Assembly (NCBI RefSeq): GCF_032062135.1
Contig: NC_092860.1
Coordinates: forward strand, 67,507,840 to 67,571,839
Direction of reading: 5' to 3'
Length of the DNA stretch: 64,000 bases
Origin: Pyxicephalus adspersus
Lineage: Eukaryota > Chordata > Amphibia > Anura > Pyxicephalidae
Part shown: piece by piece, positions 48,011-60,401 of the stretch
How the letters are laid out: the number at the start of each line of letters is the position of its first letter
How positions within the stretch are numbered: position 1 is the stretch's first letter
Translations under genes and position numbers: made by a program
Notes under the pieces: generated by a model
Databases searched by the model: none
What the model was told of the DNA's origin: nothing
What the model saw: the letters and a program-made list of their open reading frames with translations, nothing else

Positions 48011-49521
48011 CTAATCAAGGAACAATAGATGAACAATAGACACTGTATAAAATTAAAGGAAATAACAGTTAAATATACTTAAGTGAAGGTTTTTTTGCCT
48101 TGGTACAGGTTGTTGGTACAATTCAGTTGTTGTTCAGTGTCACTGGGCTCTCTACATCAGACACAGGGATTAGCTCTCCCCACATGGATCCTTAAAGGTG
48201 GAAGCTCCTGGGTTAGTCTGTAATCCATTGTTGAATGATTAGTTTCTGGGTCAGCAGCAAAGTTTAAAAATGGTTCTTTTAGTAGCATGGGACATTGCTA
48301 TAACAGGGAAACACAGCTGTACATCTGGAGAGGCATTGTCCATCATTTTATTTCCTTTATACACCCCAACAACACAACATGCAGTGCAAATCAGGGAGCA
48401 CTGGGCATACAGAAGTTCCAGTAGTTGTACATGCAAAGCTTGGTTGTCCGCCAGCACTGCTTTATAACAGTATGGAAATACAGTACATACTTTTAGGTAG
48501 GAATTGCCCTAGGTCATGGCTTATGTGGTCAGGTGGCAAATTCAGCTCTGGTTATGTGCTTGAGGACTGCAAAAAAGTCTACTGTATGCCTATTTTCACC
48601 CCTACAGCCTGGTTCACTGAGCTAGAAAATTAGTGGAAGGATTTTATGCCACCACAGCCAATTTCTGGATGAAAACTTTAGTGAAGCATAGGCGAATGAA
48701 ATGAGTGGAACAGAATTTTTGTATCAGCATTAAAGTTTGCCATTCATGTTTTATTGTCTTTTTGTCATTGTTATACCATATGTACAGTAATAGTAAACTT
48801 GTTTATAGCAGTTTCATATCTATATCCTGCTTTAAAGGTAATTTTAAGTACAGTAAGATCAATATATATATACCCATAAAAACTTGTAGGAACAACATTT
48901 GTAGGATTGAAAAATTTTTTATTCTAGTACACTTTTTAAAAAAAGGCAAGCCAGGAGCTACATTTCTCAGGATTGTATATCACAGACTCACATGTAATAA
49001 TAAAATGATTATGTATTTATTACCTGATAATCCATTCTCAGTTCTAACACTTCATCTCTCTAGCATTTAAAAACAGACATTGATAACATTTACTTGGTTC
49101 TTCCAGACTTTTAGTGATAAATATACAGAATACATGTATGCAATTTATAGCTTGTACAATCCAGTTACCTACAGGATACCTCGGTTGAGGTTTGAGCAGC
49201 GTGCAGTGGTTTTTGTATTGTGGTCAATTTATATATCAGCAGAGCCTGATCAAAAAAACCCAGATGGTTAGGTTCCCACAGCCCTATGGAGTAGACAAGC
49301 ATTGCAAGAAGCTGGGACTAGGGGGTAAGAAGAGGTTGCCAATGACAACAATGGGGACAGGAAATAAGAGTACAAATATAAACTCAAACTGATTACAAAT
49401 TAGAAGACATACAGGAAAGCACATATGGCAAACAAAACAAAAATAAAAAGTAAAAATGCCAGGCTACGAAGGTAAAAAGCATATTATCCAAATAGCAAGT
49501 GAACAACAAACAATATTTCTG
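48011..49521. other. No gene recognised
   Basis: Moderately AT-rich sequence with short open frames on both strands that overlap each other. No motif, terminal repeat or RNA gene is visible. Confidence 0.45.
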
Positions 49522-49524
49522 TAA

Positions 49525-49939
49525 GGGCCTGTTCACACTACAGTGTGTTTTACTAAATGCACTTACATTTTTTTAAGCATTGCAATACACAGCCGATGCA
49601 TTTGAATGGAGTACTAAACACCGCACACCAATTTGGTGCATTCTGTTTGTTTCTTTGAAGCATACTATGCAGCACTAAATTTCGGTAATGTATTTGGGGC
49701 ACCCATGCACCTGGAAGTTAAATTCTGGGTATGCTTGGATCATGCACTGAGCTGCACATGTGCATCACATGTTTTATTGCAGAATAAACATTGCCTTACC
49801 TTGCTGCAAAAAAAGGGCCGCCTGCTCACATTTTTTTGTTTAAAATGTTTTGCACTTTAACAATAAATATAAACAACACATGTGCTTTGTGTTGGCCTGT
49901 ATTATCACAAGTGGGCAAAGCATTAGTGTGAAGGAGCCC
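49525..49939. mobile_element. MITE with GGGCCTGTTCACACTA ends and TAA target duplication
   Basis: A 415-bp element. The left end is GGGCCTGTTCACACTA and the inverted right end GGGCTCCTTCACACTA. TAA flanks both (49,522-49,524 and 49,940-49,942). A 3-bp TAA duplication and GGGC ends are typical of PIF/Harbinger-type MITEs. The interior has no coding capacity; the frame at 49,633-49,860 shows no motif. Confidence 0.85.
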
Positions 49940-49983
49940 TAACAATTTCCATGAAAGTTGACATTAAAGCTATTGTACATATT

Positions 49984-50202
49984 GGGCCTGATTTATAAAA
50001 GCTCTCCAAGGCTGGAGAGGATTCACTTTCATCAGTGAAATTGAGTGATCCAGCAAACCTGGAATGGTCCAAGACTGAAAAGAATTGCTAGCAAATAGTA
50101 AATGACTTTGAAATAAATCCATTCCAGGTTTGCTGGATCATCCAGCTTCACTGATGAAAGCGTATCCTCTCCAGCCTTGGAGAGCTATAATAAATCAGGC
50201 CC
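49984..50202. mobile_element. Palindromic MITE (copy 2) with ATT target duplication
   Basis: A 219-bp copy of the element at 17,571-17,793, with ends GGGCCTGATTTATAAAAGC and (inverted) GGGCCTGATTTATTATAGC. It is flanked by ATT at 49,981-49,983 and 50,203-50,205. The arms pair over about 90 bases around a short asymmetric centre. It lies only 44 bases from the preceding MITE. Confidence 0.88.
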
Positions 50203-50205
50203 ATT

Positions 50206-53200
50206 GAGTCAACACAAACATTAATGTAGTCTCTGATACCTTAATTAAATTCAATAAAGCTGAATAAACAGCTAAATACAGCTGAAAGAAAAAAAAATGA
50301 TTTGTTCATGTTCTTTCATATTTTCTGTGTTGGATTATGCAACAAATCACTTTTGTTACAGTGTTGCCAACTGTGATTGTATAGTGACTGAGCCATAACC
50401 TGGTTTGATTAGATTGAGGAGGTGCTTGAAAATGAAACAGTGTAACAATAGTAGCATTTGATATGAATTATAGTGATTGCTATCCCGCATTCCCTAACTG
50501 TGATCCATTACCTCTATTATGCAGGTATCCAAACATCTAACTTTTATGTCATCTTAAAATGATAAATTTATTTTGTCATGATAAAATAGTATACATAAGT
50601 TTGTCTACCTAAAATCTACAGTTCCTTTACTTTTGACATTGCTCTTGTGTAGGAAATTGCAACACACCTAATTATTTGACTTTTCACTAACAAAACACTT
50701 GAGAGAAAAAGTCATTGAAAAGGAATTTCCAGTGGTATTTGCTGATAGGTCTTATCGTATGTAAAGTATATACCTGAAGCACACTTTGTCAAAAGGTGCT
50801 GCAGATATATTCATAGATAATTCACATAGTAAAAAATTAAATTTGTGTTGTAACAAATAGGCCCTAAGTAACATGGCCAAACTTTCCAATGAATATGTTG
50901 CTTGAAAAAAAGCAGCATGCAAAAGACAACACTTAGCTTTCTTCAAGAGCTAAATCCTGCAAAAAATCTTTATTTTAACAAATTTAGGGGAACCAGTTTC
51001 CCAACTGTATGCTGTGGTTTCTTCTGCTTGCCCTATGTCATTACTGTGTCCTGTAGTAATATAGGGGCTCACAAAATGAAACACAGGGGGAAACACACAT
51101 CTTGCAAACTTGCTGTCATGCTGAATGTTCTCCTAAGTGCCACAGTAGAGTATTACATGTCTTCTTTTGCTTTTCTTCTGCATGTTTTAAGATTCTATTT
51201 TCTAGCACTAGGAGAAGGCCTGCATCTACATCTCAAACTTCACATATTAATGATAGTGACTGGAAAAAAATGTTGTTTTTTATAGGGGATATGCTCATAT
51301 TGCACATGATTGCCCAATATAATTGCACATGATTGCCCAATGTAGAAAGTATATATCACTAAAAATTGAGTTGTTGCTCCCCAAACCTAATTCCAATAGT
51401 TCCCTTTTAAAAATTTATTTGGATAGGACCGCATAATACTGAACTTTAAAAAAGCCCTCATTAACCTTTCTAGCTGCTTGAAAAGTACAGTAATTCATTC
51501 TCAAAGTCCCTCAATGGCAACTAAGACTCTGAAGTCAGATTTCATTTGGTTTTATCACTGTCTACAAACATCTGGTTATTACATTAGAAAACAAGCTTGA
51601 AAATAGATGAAAATTCAACATTGTTGTTGTGAAAAATGAATTCACATTGCCTATAGCTACAAAGGTAAATGGGCTTGCCTAAAGGGGTTTTTAGTGTTTA
51701 TTTATAACACGTATATACTTTAGTGGGCATAGATTTACTAAAAGCTCTGTTGAAAAAAAATCCTAATTTCACCTATCACAAGTTAAATCCCTCAGAATAG
51801 CAGTCCTTAAATGCAGTGAAGTGAAGATAAGTCAGCAGTCATTTTTCTTTGGTGTTGCTGCACTGAGTTGTAAAACTTTTCTGGACTAAACGAATTTGGC
51901 AAAGCTGCCACCAACCCTTAGCGCCAAAATGAGAGACTTTCATAGTTGATTCTGAAGCATTAAAAAACATGATTTATCTAGTTTCATGAAATATACTCAT
52001 TCATATTTGCTTTCCAAATTTTAGCAAAAAGCATAAGCAATCAAGCCGTGAAAAGGGAATTTGATTTCAAGAAAACCAGTTGCCAATTATCTTTAGCAAT
52101 AATCTAATTTTTACTTACAGAACTGCATGAAAAAAAACTTTCAAGTAGATTGGTGGTCAGGCTTTGGACAAATTCTTACCAAGCAGTAAATAAGCAATTC
52201 ATAACAAGCCAAGTGACTTGGTAGCCCATGAGACATCTAATTTATAGTGGCCCCTATACTATAGCCCACTGGCTGTCATTTTTTATTCCCAGCGATCACC
52301 AACATAGGGGTTTTTTTGTAAATCCACTGATCATTGGCATACATTTTTTATTTTATTTACTCCTACTGACCACTGACATTATATATAGTGACTACTGTCT
52401 AGCCCCCTAACAAACTATAATATACAATAAAAAGTGAATAAAAAGTTTGGAGACTCCTGCACTAATGTAAACAAAATAGTATTCTTGACAAATTTGTTTT
52501 AAGTTGTTAGAAAAAAAAATAACATATGTGATCACAGTTGAAAATTACAATTTGGAGTGATGATCACATTCTAGAACAATGAAACCATCTGACAATTTTA
52601 CCACTGTCCAGTACTATAGTTTGTGTGCCTTTAGTGTCAGATTCAGTTATAGTTTCCCAGGGCAGCTTTACTAAGCCACCTATGATGTCAGATCTATCTG
52701 GCCTAACCTGAGGCTTAGTCAACTACCCAATTGTGCACAGCTTGATAGGATAACAAAACAAATGGTAGAGGCACATTTTCTTATAGTAAAGACCAACAAA
52801 TTGTTAATTTTCATAGGTCTAAGTCTGGTGTTCTTGCATTACAGTGATCTTAGTTATGTTAGACTTAAATACAATATTATTATTATTAATATTGTTAACA
52901 CCTCTCAAATAGATCTGCACTACCTGGTTTTTTTCTGCTGCTTGGTACACCTGTTTTACCTAGTGTAAATGTGAATAACATATACTAAGAAACTCACATG
53001 TAGTGCTGCAAAGTATGTTTCTTGTGCGTGCAATATTACCCAGAGCTCCTGTAACACAACATGGCAAAATCATTAAACCATCTGCTTTAACTCTTTCAAG
53101 TTCATTTCACAGCACATCTGTTTTGTAGTAAAATGATTGCGGAAGTTGGAAATGATCAAACTACTCACAACATATTTCATTCTTGCTGTACTTTAAATTT

Positions 53201-55629
53201 AGCTATCAATATCATAATCGAAGCTCATTAAGTGCTGTAATAGTAAGGTTCTCTATGATTTTGCAGTCATTTCTTTTGCACAGTTCCCCTAGGCGGTTTT
53301 TTTTTCATTCTGGTTTCCTAATTCATTTGTAATTCTCTGAAAACTTTTTCCAAGTTTGGGATAAATCTTGAAAGGATAACCCGTCAGGACTGATTATGTC
53401 TTGATTGACTCCCCCTCCTTTTCTGTTGAGGAAATGCACAGAATATGTTTCTTTTCAAGGACTGACTTGAATAATTAGGTGGAAGGAAAACTTTTCTTTG
53501 GGTCTGCATCCCAACAACCTCCATCATTTCACTACATAAATAAAGTATTTTCCTTAAACAAGAGAAACGCTTAAAGAGCCACATTGGTATACATTAAAAC
53601 AACATTCGATTGTTTTAGTAAAAATACCACAACATAATAATGAGCACAATTCATAATGCAGCAATAGAGTTTTTATTGACATAAATTAGATAGTAATGAG
53701 GAATGTGCTTAGCCCACCCAAATAGCAGCTTAGCTTTTTAGGGAGATTATTTTTTAAGGCTTTTCTCATGGTCTAAAATTAAGGCTAGAGAACTGTGAAT
53801 GGAAATGTTAGAATAATTATGCCCATAAAAATGTATAAGATGACTGTAGCTATATTGGTGCACTTGCAACAACTTTCCATGAAATTTTTTTTGCCAGTGA
53901 CAATTGCAGGGCAAGATTTCTGTGGTCTTCACCATTCTTCTGGTTTCAAACAGTATGGACACACAAAGGTTTAGCAGTAATTTTAGGAATAAATGTGCAA
54001 AGATAACATTCTCTGTCACACACGTAATAACAAAAATGAAAAGGTTCATTACAGCAGATAAGGACTGAAGAAGCAGGCCCCTTTTCTACTCCTTATCTTA
54101 CCTTTGTTACTGTATAGGAGGTGTTTTGTTGCCAAAGATTGCTGTCTTTTGCAGATTTTTAAAAACATTTTACTAAACCTTTGCGTATTTGTATTGCTTG
54201 GCCCATAAAGAAGAACTATGAATACCATTTTACATACATACAAAATGCAAGGGCATGTTTATTTTGTGTATATGGGTTATGAAAAGATAAAGGTGAAAGT
54301 TATTTACAAAGTATATTTGTTGCTAGAGGGTGATTTGCACACAAGACACGTGGTCAGAGGGTTAGAACGTAAAATCTATGTTTCTAGCTTTAATTTTAGC
54401 TTTGTAACCAAAACAATCATGTTCTTGCAAAAATGTTGCTGTTTTAATAATTTCCCTAGGAAATGATGGGGTATTTGAAGTGAACACTACACCTCATTTA
54501 CTAGCATTTACTTTGCCAAATGACCATTCACTGTGTGATCTAAACCTTTTATTTTTCTAAGTAAACAGCGTTTACTTTTTACAACATTTAGTAAATCAAC
54601 TTTACTGTGTATTTAGAAATTCAACCCATTGAATACATGTAAAGTGGATATAAATAATCCCACTTGGGTTGTATACAACAATAAAAACCTGGTGGGGATT
54701 ATAATCTTCTCAACTTTATCCACAACTAAGAAAAAGAAACAGACTAGAATTTGAATGAAAATGAAAAGTAATACAACATAAAATAAAAGGAATGAATGCA
54801 AGACAATAAATAAAGTGACACCAACTAGAGGTAATTTAGAGAACTATGTATGATTGAATTGCCAGGTTAAAGGGTCCAGTTTAAAGAAGAAGCAAGTTTG
54901 GGCAACCATCAAAATTGCCAGACCTGGTTGGAGAGATGACCCAAAATAAAAAAAAAAATGGAGCCCACTGTTAGTTTCCATATGGAGTTGTCCTTTTAGG
55001 GTCACAACCATGCAAATTTGTTAAAAACCTAGTATACATATGTTTATTAATAAACATAAACTTATGGTATAACAGGACTTTAGATAGGTAAAGGAACCAT
55101 TCACCAATGTGTCATAAACTGCATTACATATAAGAATGTTCAACTCTTTTCTTTGAGATCCAGACATAGGCTCCACTATGCTTTTTTTCCTTTGCAAATA
55201 TTTACCTTTCTTTTTTATCCTGAGATTAGCGGCACTCAGTAAGGTATACATTAGGAGGGGTTTTTAGCCGTAGTCTAGTGAGAGTTTAGGATGAATTGGC
55301 TAATATTGCTGTAGCAATGTTTCAAAAGTTTCCATGTTTTCATTGATTACAAATGTATCTTTCAATGCAATATTTTTTATTCTTTTTTGATCTCAGACAT
55401 TGTTGTTAAGGTCAGTGTAGTTGATTTATTAAAGAACCATAAGGATGCTGTTTTTTAAGCAAGTAAATCAGGTAAAGCTGTGTTCACTTTTAATACACTT
55501 TAGTTCATAATACTACACCTTCAGTCTTGTACAGCTGTTCAGGCTCCTCTCCTGTATTGCTTTCTCTTTTTCCTGGCTGATGGACACCCAGCAACATCTA
55601 GCCCTTTTCCCCTCATTCTTTTTAAAACA
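50206..55629. other. Long AT-rich stretch, mostly without recognised features
   Basis: No gene was found in 5.4 kb. A 23-bp tandem pair (TTGCACATGATTGCCCAAT) lies at 51,299-51,343. 54,480-54,610 resembles a frog dispersed repeat (TTAGTAAATCAAC) without clear ends. 53,090-53,340 shows no repeat character and contains several TAAT-type cores. A hAT-like end is listed separately at 52,220. Confidence 0.4.
52220..52463. mobile_element. hAT-like element, right part
   Basis: The right end read inverted is CAGGAGTCTCCAAACTTTTT, a hAT-type terminus comparable to CAGGGGTGCCCAAACTTTTT at 12,908. The body contains GACCACTGAC and CACTGATCATTGGC words repeated at loose intervals. The left end was not found. 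Confidence 0.5.
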
Positions 55630-56365
55630 GCTTTAGGTATCTCCCTAAACTAATAAATGGGGAAGAGATCTTGGCATTTCTATTACTAGTTCCCAATGGC
55701 AAACAGCTATCAATCATACATATAAAGCTACAAAATGTGCTAACCATTGGGACCTATACCAACGAGTTTTAAATAGAATCATTTTATTAGTTTATTTGCC
55801 TTTCCAACCCCGAATTACCTTGTTCCATATCAATATAGATAGCTATCCAACTGTATCTTGATATATTGTGATTCAAATTCTTTTAATTTCAAAACTAGCT
55901 CTTACTAGGAAGTGCTGTAGTAACCAAGCTTCCAGCCACCTTGAATTGAACCAAATAGACAGGTATGAACAGATTCTTGCTTTTAAGAACCACTTTATCC
56001 TCGATTTTGTGACCATTGGGCTCAATGGCTTCATCAGCCTAAGTGTACAATAAAGAACAACTGACTTGTTTTTACAGTCTTCCTTTTTTCTTTGTTTTTT
56101 CTTATCATAAAACAAGAATAAGTGATTAGTTAGTTAATTTTTGTTTACTAAACACAGAATATATAACATTTCCTGTTAATACCCACAAAGTTGTTCCAAT
56201 AATATATGGTTGTTTTTTTCTGTAGTGTATCTATTTTCTTGATTCCTCTTTTCTTTCTTTTTTTTTCTTATTTCTTTTCTTACTTAATGTATGTAATGTG
56301 TTTTCCTTGCTGTCTCTACTTGTTTGATTGATAAAAATGATTGTTCTTCAATAAAGTAATATTGA
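55630..56365 (+). pseudogene. L1-type LINE, ORF2 C-terminal end and 3' untranslated region
   Basis: At about 55,658-55,780 the plus strand reads WGRDLGISITSSQWQTAI, then KATKCANHWDLYQRVLNR, the block before the cysteine region of fish and frog L1/Tx1 ORF2 proteins. The sequence then decays. Around 56,330-56,365 CTTCAATAAAGTAATATTGAAAC is the usual L1 3' end. This is a strongly 5'-truncated insertion. Confidence 0.65.
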
Positions 56366-56481
56366 AACTAAAACAGCTTTAGGAACTCTGGCGTTGACTC
56401 CGATTTCATGTAGAAGTTCATGTGCAATGTGTCAGCTAATTTGTATCATATAATGGAGCTAAACCTGCATGACTCACCTAC

Positions 56482-56690
56482 CTGTGTTCCATTGCAGGGT
56501 GCCACCATCTTTCTTTTCTTCTTCACAGGGAAGATCTTCAGCCATACATGCCTTGCTTGGATTTCATTCAGGTGACTTAAAAGGAAGTCAACACCCTTGC
56601 TTGATATAAAGTTTCTGTTGTCTGTGTATATTTTCACTTGGTAAAGCTGATAAGATTTTAAATCTTCTAAAGCCACGTTATTGTTAAAAT
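56482..56690 (-). CDS. Exon-like open segment of unrecognised gene
   Basis: On the minus strand an open frame reads VALEDLKSYQLYQVKIYTD, then NRNFISSKGVDFLLSHLNEI, QARHVWLKIFPVKKKRK and MVAPCNGTQ. It reaches CACAG at 56,482, directly followed by GTAGGTGAGT, a near-perfect vertebrate splice donor. A possible acceptor is TGGCTTTAG ending at 56,667, or ATCTTATCAG ending at 56,654. The exon would then be about 173-185 bases. The residue composition looks like real protein (mixed, no low complexity) and no transposon family is evident to me. I do not recognise the product. A remnant transposon gene remains possible. A broken partial copy lies at 60,208-60,343. The 14 bases before the first possible acceptor are shared by both copies. 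Confidence 0.4.
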
Positions 56691-56699
56691 ACCAGGATA

Positions 56700-57879
56700 A
56701 TGTTCATTAATGTCAAGCACACGCAAAAAAAGCCGGGATTGCCAGGTTTGTTTTGCTACTAAAAATGACGCTGCACATGTGCAGCTCAGCTTTGTTACCA
56801 GAAACCCAGAGCAATCAGGCAGGTAAGACACGTTATTGCAGAATAGACATCACTTGTCCCTTTCTGCAAATATGACCTGCCTGATCATATAACCTTAAAA
56901 GTGGAACTTTAGTTCCACTTAAAGCCTCTGAGTCTTGTTGAAAAGTGCATTGATGCACCCCTTATCAGATCAGAAGGGCATTAGAGAACCAAGAATGTGC
57001 CCTATGACCTTTGCTAGCATGTGCTAACCAAGTTGTTTGTGAATTTACATATGAGTCAATAAGATGCTTATGGACATTCACCTATAAACAGTTGTCAAAT
57101 AAATGCTGGGACAAAAAAAAAAAATTTGTTTAGGTTATTATACGCAAATTCCACTATCCTATCCCATCCTGTGAAACTCTTGTCTTACCATTTTACAGAT
57201 AGATAGATTGATGTGTATGCAGAGTTTTTCCAACCAAGGTCTTTGAAGTGCTGAAATAAATGTAAAAATGTCTGTGAATTTTTACTAGCCCATATAATAT
57301 GAAAATAACCTTATTTGAAAACCATAAACTCTGAGAAAATCAGCATCATATGTTTTTCAAAGAATGGTGTTTTTGAACATATTTAACAGATTATTCACAG
57401 CCCTATGCATTCACAACAGATTATTGCACTCTGTGTTACTTGTCAACCATTTTGTGCTAAACCATTTAAACTGCATAACATTTCTGAAATTCTTCCACTC
57501 TGATTAAAATAAAGAACCAGTTTGATTTTTAGGAAATGCAATTAAAAATATGTATAAAAAATTATAAAATGCTATGTTACAGTATTCTTACTTTGTGAAG
57601 AAACGTACTGTGTGTTTTGTGGGGCCTCTGAAGTGTGGTTGTTAACCAGGATAAAAAAAAGATACCTGAATTTAGGATTAAAGCCAAGCCTTAAATAAAA
57701 TCTTGGCAGTAGGTGTGACAGAACACTATAATACAACCCACCTTTTTTTCGTTTTTTGTGTATTTCAATGCTTTTTTTTTTTGACTAGTTTTATAAGCCT
57801 ATGTAACCATTTAACAATCCCAGTGTGGAACTCCAATTGTTTAGATGAATTATGTTGAGGTATACATTAAAGTGTAACA
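56700..57879. other. No gene recognised
   Basis: AT-rich sequence with A and T runs (57,110-57,123; 57,770-57,782). No further exon-like frame with good splice sites was seen next to the candidate exon. Confidence 0.45.
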
Positions 57880-58330
57880 AAAGTAAACTTAAAAAAAAAT
57901 CACACTTACCCTTACCTTACTGTCCAGGTTTCTTCCTTCATCTTGCCACTGATGAGACACCGGGTGCAACCATTTTCTTGCTTCCTCTGTCTATGTCACT
58001 CGATCTTGCACTGCTCAGATACGAGATTAGGTCATGTATGCTGCTGTATTTTTTTTTTTAAAAGTGCTGATCTCACTGCACATGCAGGAGATCTTTTTTT
58101 TTCAATGATTGAAAAGCCCTTTCTACACATGCCAGATCTTGGGCAAGCGCAGAAGGAGCAGCCTGATCTTGGGCATAGGCAGAAGGAGCACCCTAAATTC
58201 TCCTGCGATATGTGTCCTATGTATCCCAGGAGGCTTTGCACTCCCTTTTAAGCTTTACCGCTGCGGTGGTAAAGGCAGAAGGGGAGGGGCTTAGGCTTTT
58301 TTTTTAAAATGGCATTTATAGAAAAAAATG
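57880..58330. repeat. Dispersed repeat, copy 1, with a 30-bp tandem pair
   Basis: It shares ordered blocks with 61,640-61,965: ACTTACCCTTACCTTA, a CTTCCTC block, TATGTCACTCGATC versus TACGTCACCCGACC, GAGATTAGGTCATGTA versus GAGATCAGGTGACGTA, and GCTGATCTCACTGCACATGC versus GCCGATCCCACTGCGCATA. Inside it a 30-bp unit (GATCTTGGGCAAGCGCAG and onward) is repeated at 58,135-58,164 and 58,165-58,194. It is non-coding and its class is unknown. Confidence 0.6.
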
Positions 58331-60207
58331 TTTCACTTTATATAGAAGGGTCTGCCTTAACTGACCTAAAGAAAGAAGTGGTATTCAGATTTTGTCATGG
58401 AAATCAGTTCATAGACCATGCAGTCTGGTTTTGAATTACGTCTAAAGTGTTGTTTGTTTTTACAAAAAATTGTATATCACAGAACAATCCACGATCACTG
58501 AAGGACATACACACAATAGATAGCGAATGATCGTCGCCCAGTCAGATACGCTTGGGATGGTCGTTCATTTCCAGCAACATTTCTTGTTCATTGTGCATCA
58601 TTGTGCACTTTTTTGTTCATGATTGTCGGATGATCAGTCGTTAGTCGTTTGTTTCCAGCGATTATTTTTGCAAGGTGCTGAAGAAGGTTGGAAACATATT
58701 GGAGGAGGGAGATAGGATGGTAACTAGAAGGTGGGGAGGGGTCTAGTGAGGGTTTCTTCAATAATGGCATGATTGAAAGCGGAGAGATAGTAAAGCCTTG
58801 GAATTTTTTTTTTTATTTGAGTATGGAAAAGAGGGGGGAAGAGTTTTCATAAACCTACCCTCTAAAACAGTCCCTGAAACAGGTGTAACAGGATAAGCTG
58901 GGATTGGCTATTCTGAAAGATTTCAGATACCACCTGGTAAGTACATTGCAAGTTGAATCTTGGAACATCATATTTTGGGAACATTTAGAGATAGTTATCC
59001 ATATTTGTGTCCACCCCTCTACATTTTTGTAACCTCTAATTCATGGTGCCACTTTGACTCATAATTCATATAATCATGACTTGTTTGAATTTAAACACAG
59101 GTCAGGCTGGGAATAAAGGCTGTGGATGAATTTGAGACAGTGAAGCTGAAAAAGCATAAAGTTTTAAATTAAGAAAGTTGTGTGGTGTATTTGTCTATAT
59201 CTTAAGATTTCTTTGAATGGAGGTTCATGTTTGGAATGAAGGCTTTCCTAAGAAATTAGATCTGAATTATGCATATATTTGAATGTAGTACAAAAGCTGA
59301 GTGTAGCCCACCACAAGAAAGCTCTTGGAGTTTGAAAGGCAGGCAGAACATTAAGTTGCCTAGAAAAGCACAAGATTCAGGGAAATTGGGAAACCAGAAT
59401 ATTTTAAGGTTATGATGTAGTAGGGGGCTCACTCTGGGAGGTCTGAGGTTGCTTGGTAACCAAGGAATACTTTGAAGGTATAACAAACATATGTGCATTA
59501 TAATAATACCTAATCATGTGCAAGGGAAATAAAAGAAGCAGGGTTTGTTCACTTGATTGGGTGCACATTTGCTTTGCTAAGCAAACTGACTCTGTGACTT
59601 AGTGACTAGTAAATCAGCCACATTTCTTCCTTTAACATAACCACGTCACCTAGTATATTGTGACTATTAAGGAAGTGACTGTCATCCAAACAAATGTTTT
59701 AAATGGATAATATTTCTCCATATTCTGTTTTGGTGACAACTGTTAAATTGCATTTTACTTCTTATTTTCTCCTGTTGACAATGTCAACCAGGACTGATAG
59801 AGAGAGGGTGAATATCCCCGATAATACTAAGTGAACAATAAAACTTGACAAATGTTTTACCTGTACACTAGTCTAAGCATTAACACTGTTAACAAATGTA
59901 ACACTGTAACAAATATATGATAGTAAAGCAGCCTGTAAACTAGGAAGTTTTGCAGTTTTCTTTTTAGTGGTCAAAGATTAATATCTTTTTTTTTTTTTTT
60001 TTAGGACACTGCTTCTGACACTTACAGGTGTTTTGAATAGCATGTTTCCCACTGGGTACTGTGGTTCTTTCCAGCATGCCGTACATCATTACATACCACA
60101 GTAGTAACATGGAATTAATGAGAAATCCACATTGTAACTAGGTAACATGTTACGTGTCAAGGCCTTTGTTTTGAGGGGCTATCATACTGGCTGGGTTTAC
60201 ACTAAAA
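58331..60207. other. No gene recognised
   Basis: Apart from the MITE relic at 58,490-58,660 this is AT-rich sequence. 59,530-59,620 contains TTAGTGACTAGTAAATCAGCC, a piece of a frog dispersed repeat. A run of about 17 T ends near 60,002. Confidence 0.45.
58490..58660. repeat. Worn relative of the AACGATCG-rich MITE
   Basis: It contains GGACATACACACAATAGAT, AGCGAATGATCGTCGCC, GGTCGTTCATTTCCAGCA and CAGTCGTTAGTCGTTTG, words typical of the element at 19,667-20,090, but with much decay of CpG and no right end. Confidence 0.5.
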
Positions 60208-60343
60208 ATACATGCCTTGCTTGGATTTCATTCAGGTGACTTAAAAGGAAGTCAGCACCCTTAAAATGCTTGATATAAAGTGTATATTTTCACTTGGTAA
60301 AGCTAAGATTTTAAATCTTCTAAAGCCACGTTATTGTTAAAAT
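60208..60343 (-). pseudogene. Partial, broken copy of the exon-like segment at 56,544-56,690
   Basis: This segment matches 56,544-56,690 base for base over most of its length, in the same orientation, with three indels. It lacks 16 bases around the TDNRNF codons, lacks three bases in SYQ, and has five extra bases before GCTTGAT. These changes create a stop after LKS and shift the frame. The match includes the 14 bases upstream of the candidate acceptor and stops before the splice donor. It is therefore a partial genomic duplicate and not a spliced retrocopy. Confidence 0.75.
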
Positions 60344-60401
60344 TTTGTGCACATTTGTTCCTCATATAAGGGACCCCTGATTGTGTTTGCATAACATGGT
60401 A

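Noticed and set aside
58109..58294. Possible coding repeat in the 30-bp tandem pair
   Set aside because: Although 30 is a multiple of three, the pair lies in a non-coding dispersed repeat, and the second family copy lacks the frame.
60208..60343. Reading the second exon-like copy as a second functional exon
   Set aside because: It has a stop codon, frame-shifting indels and no splice donor.
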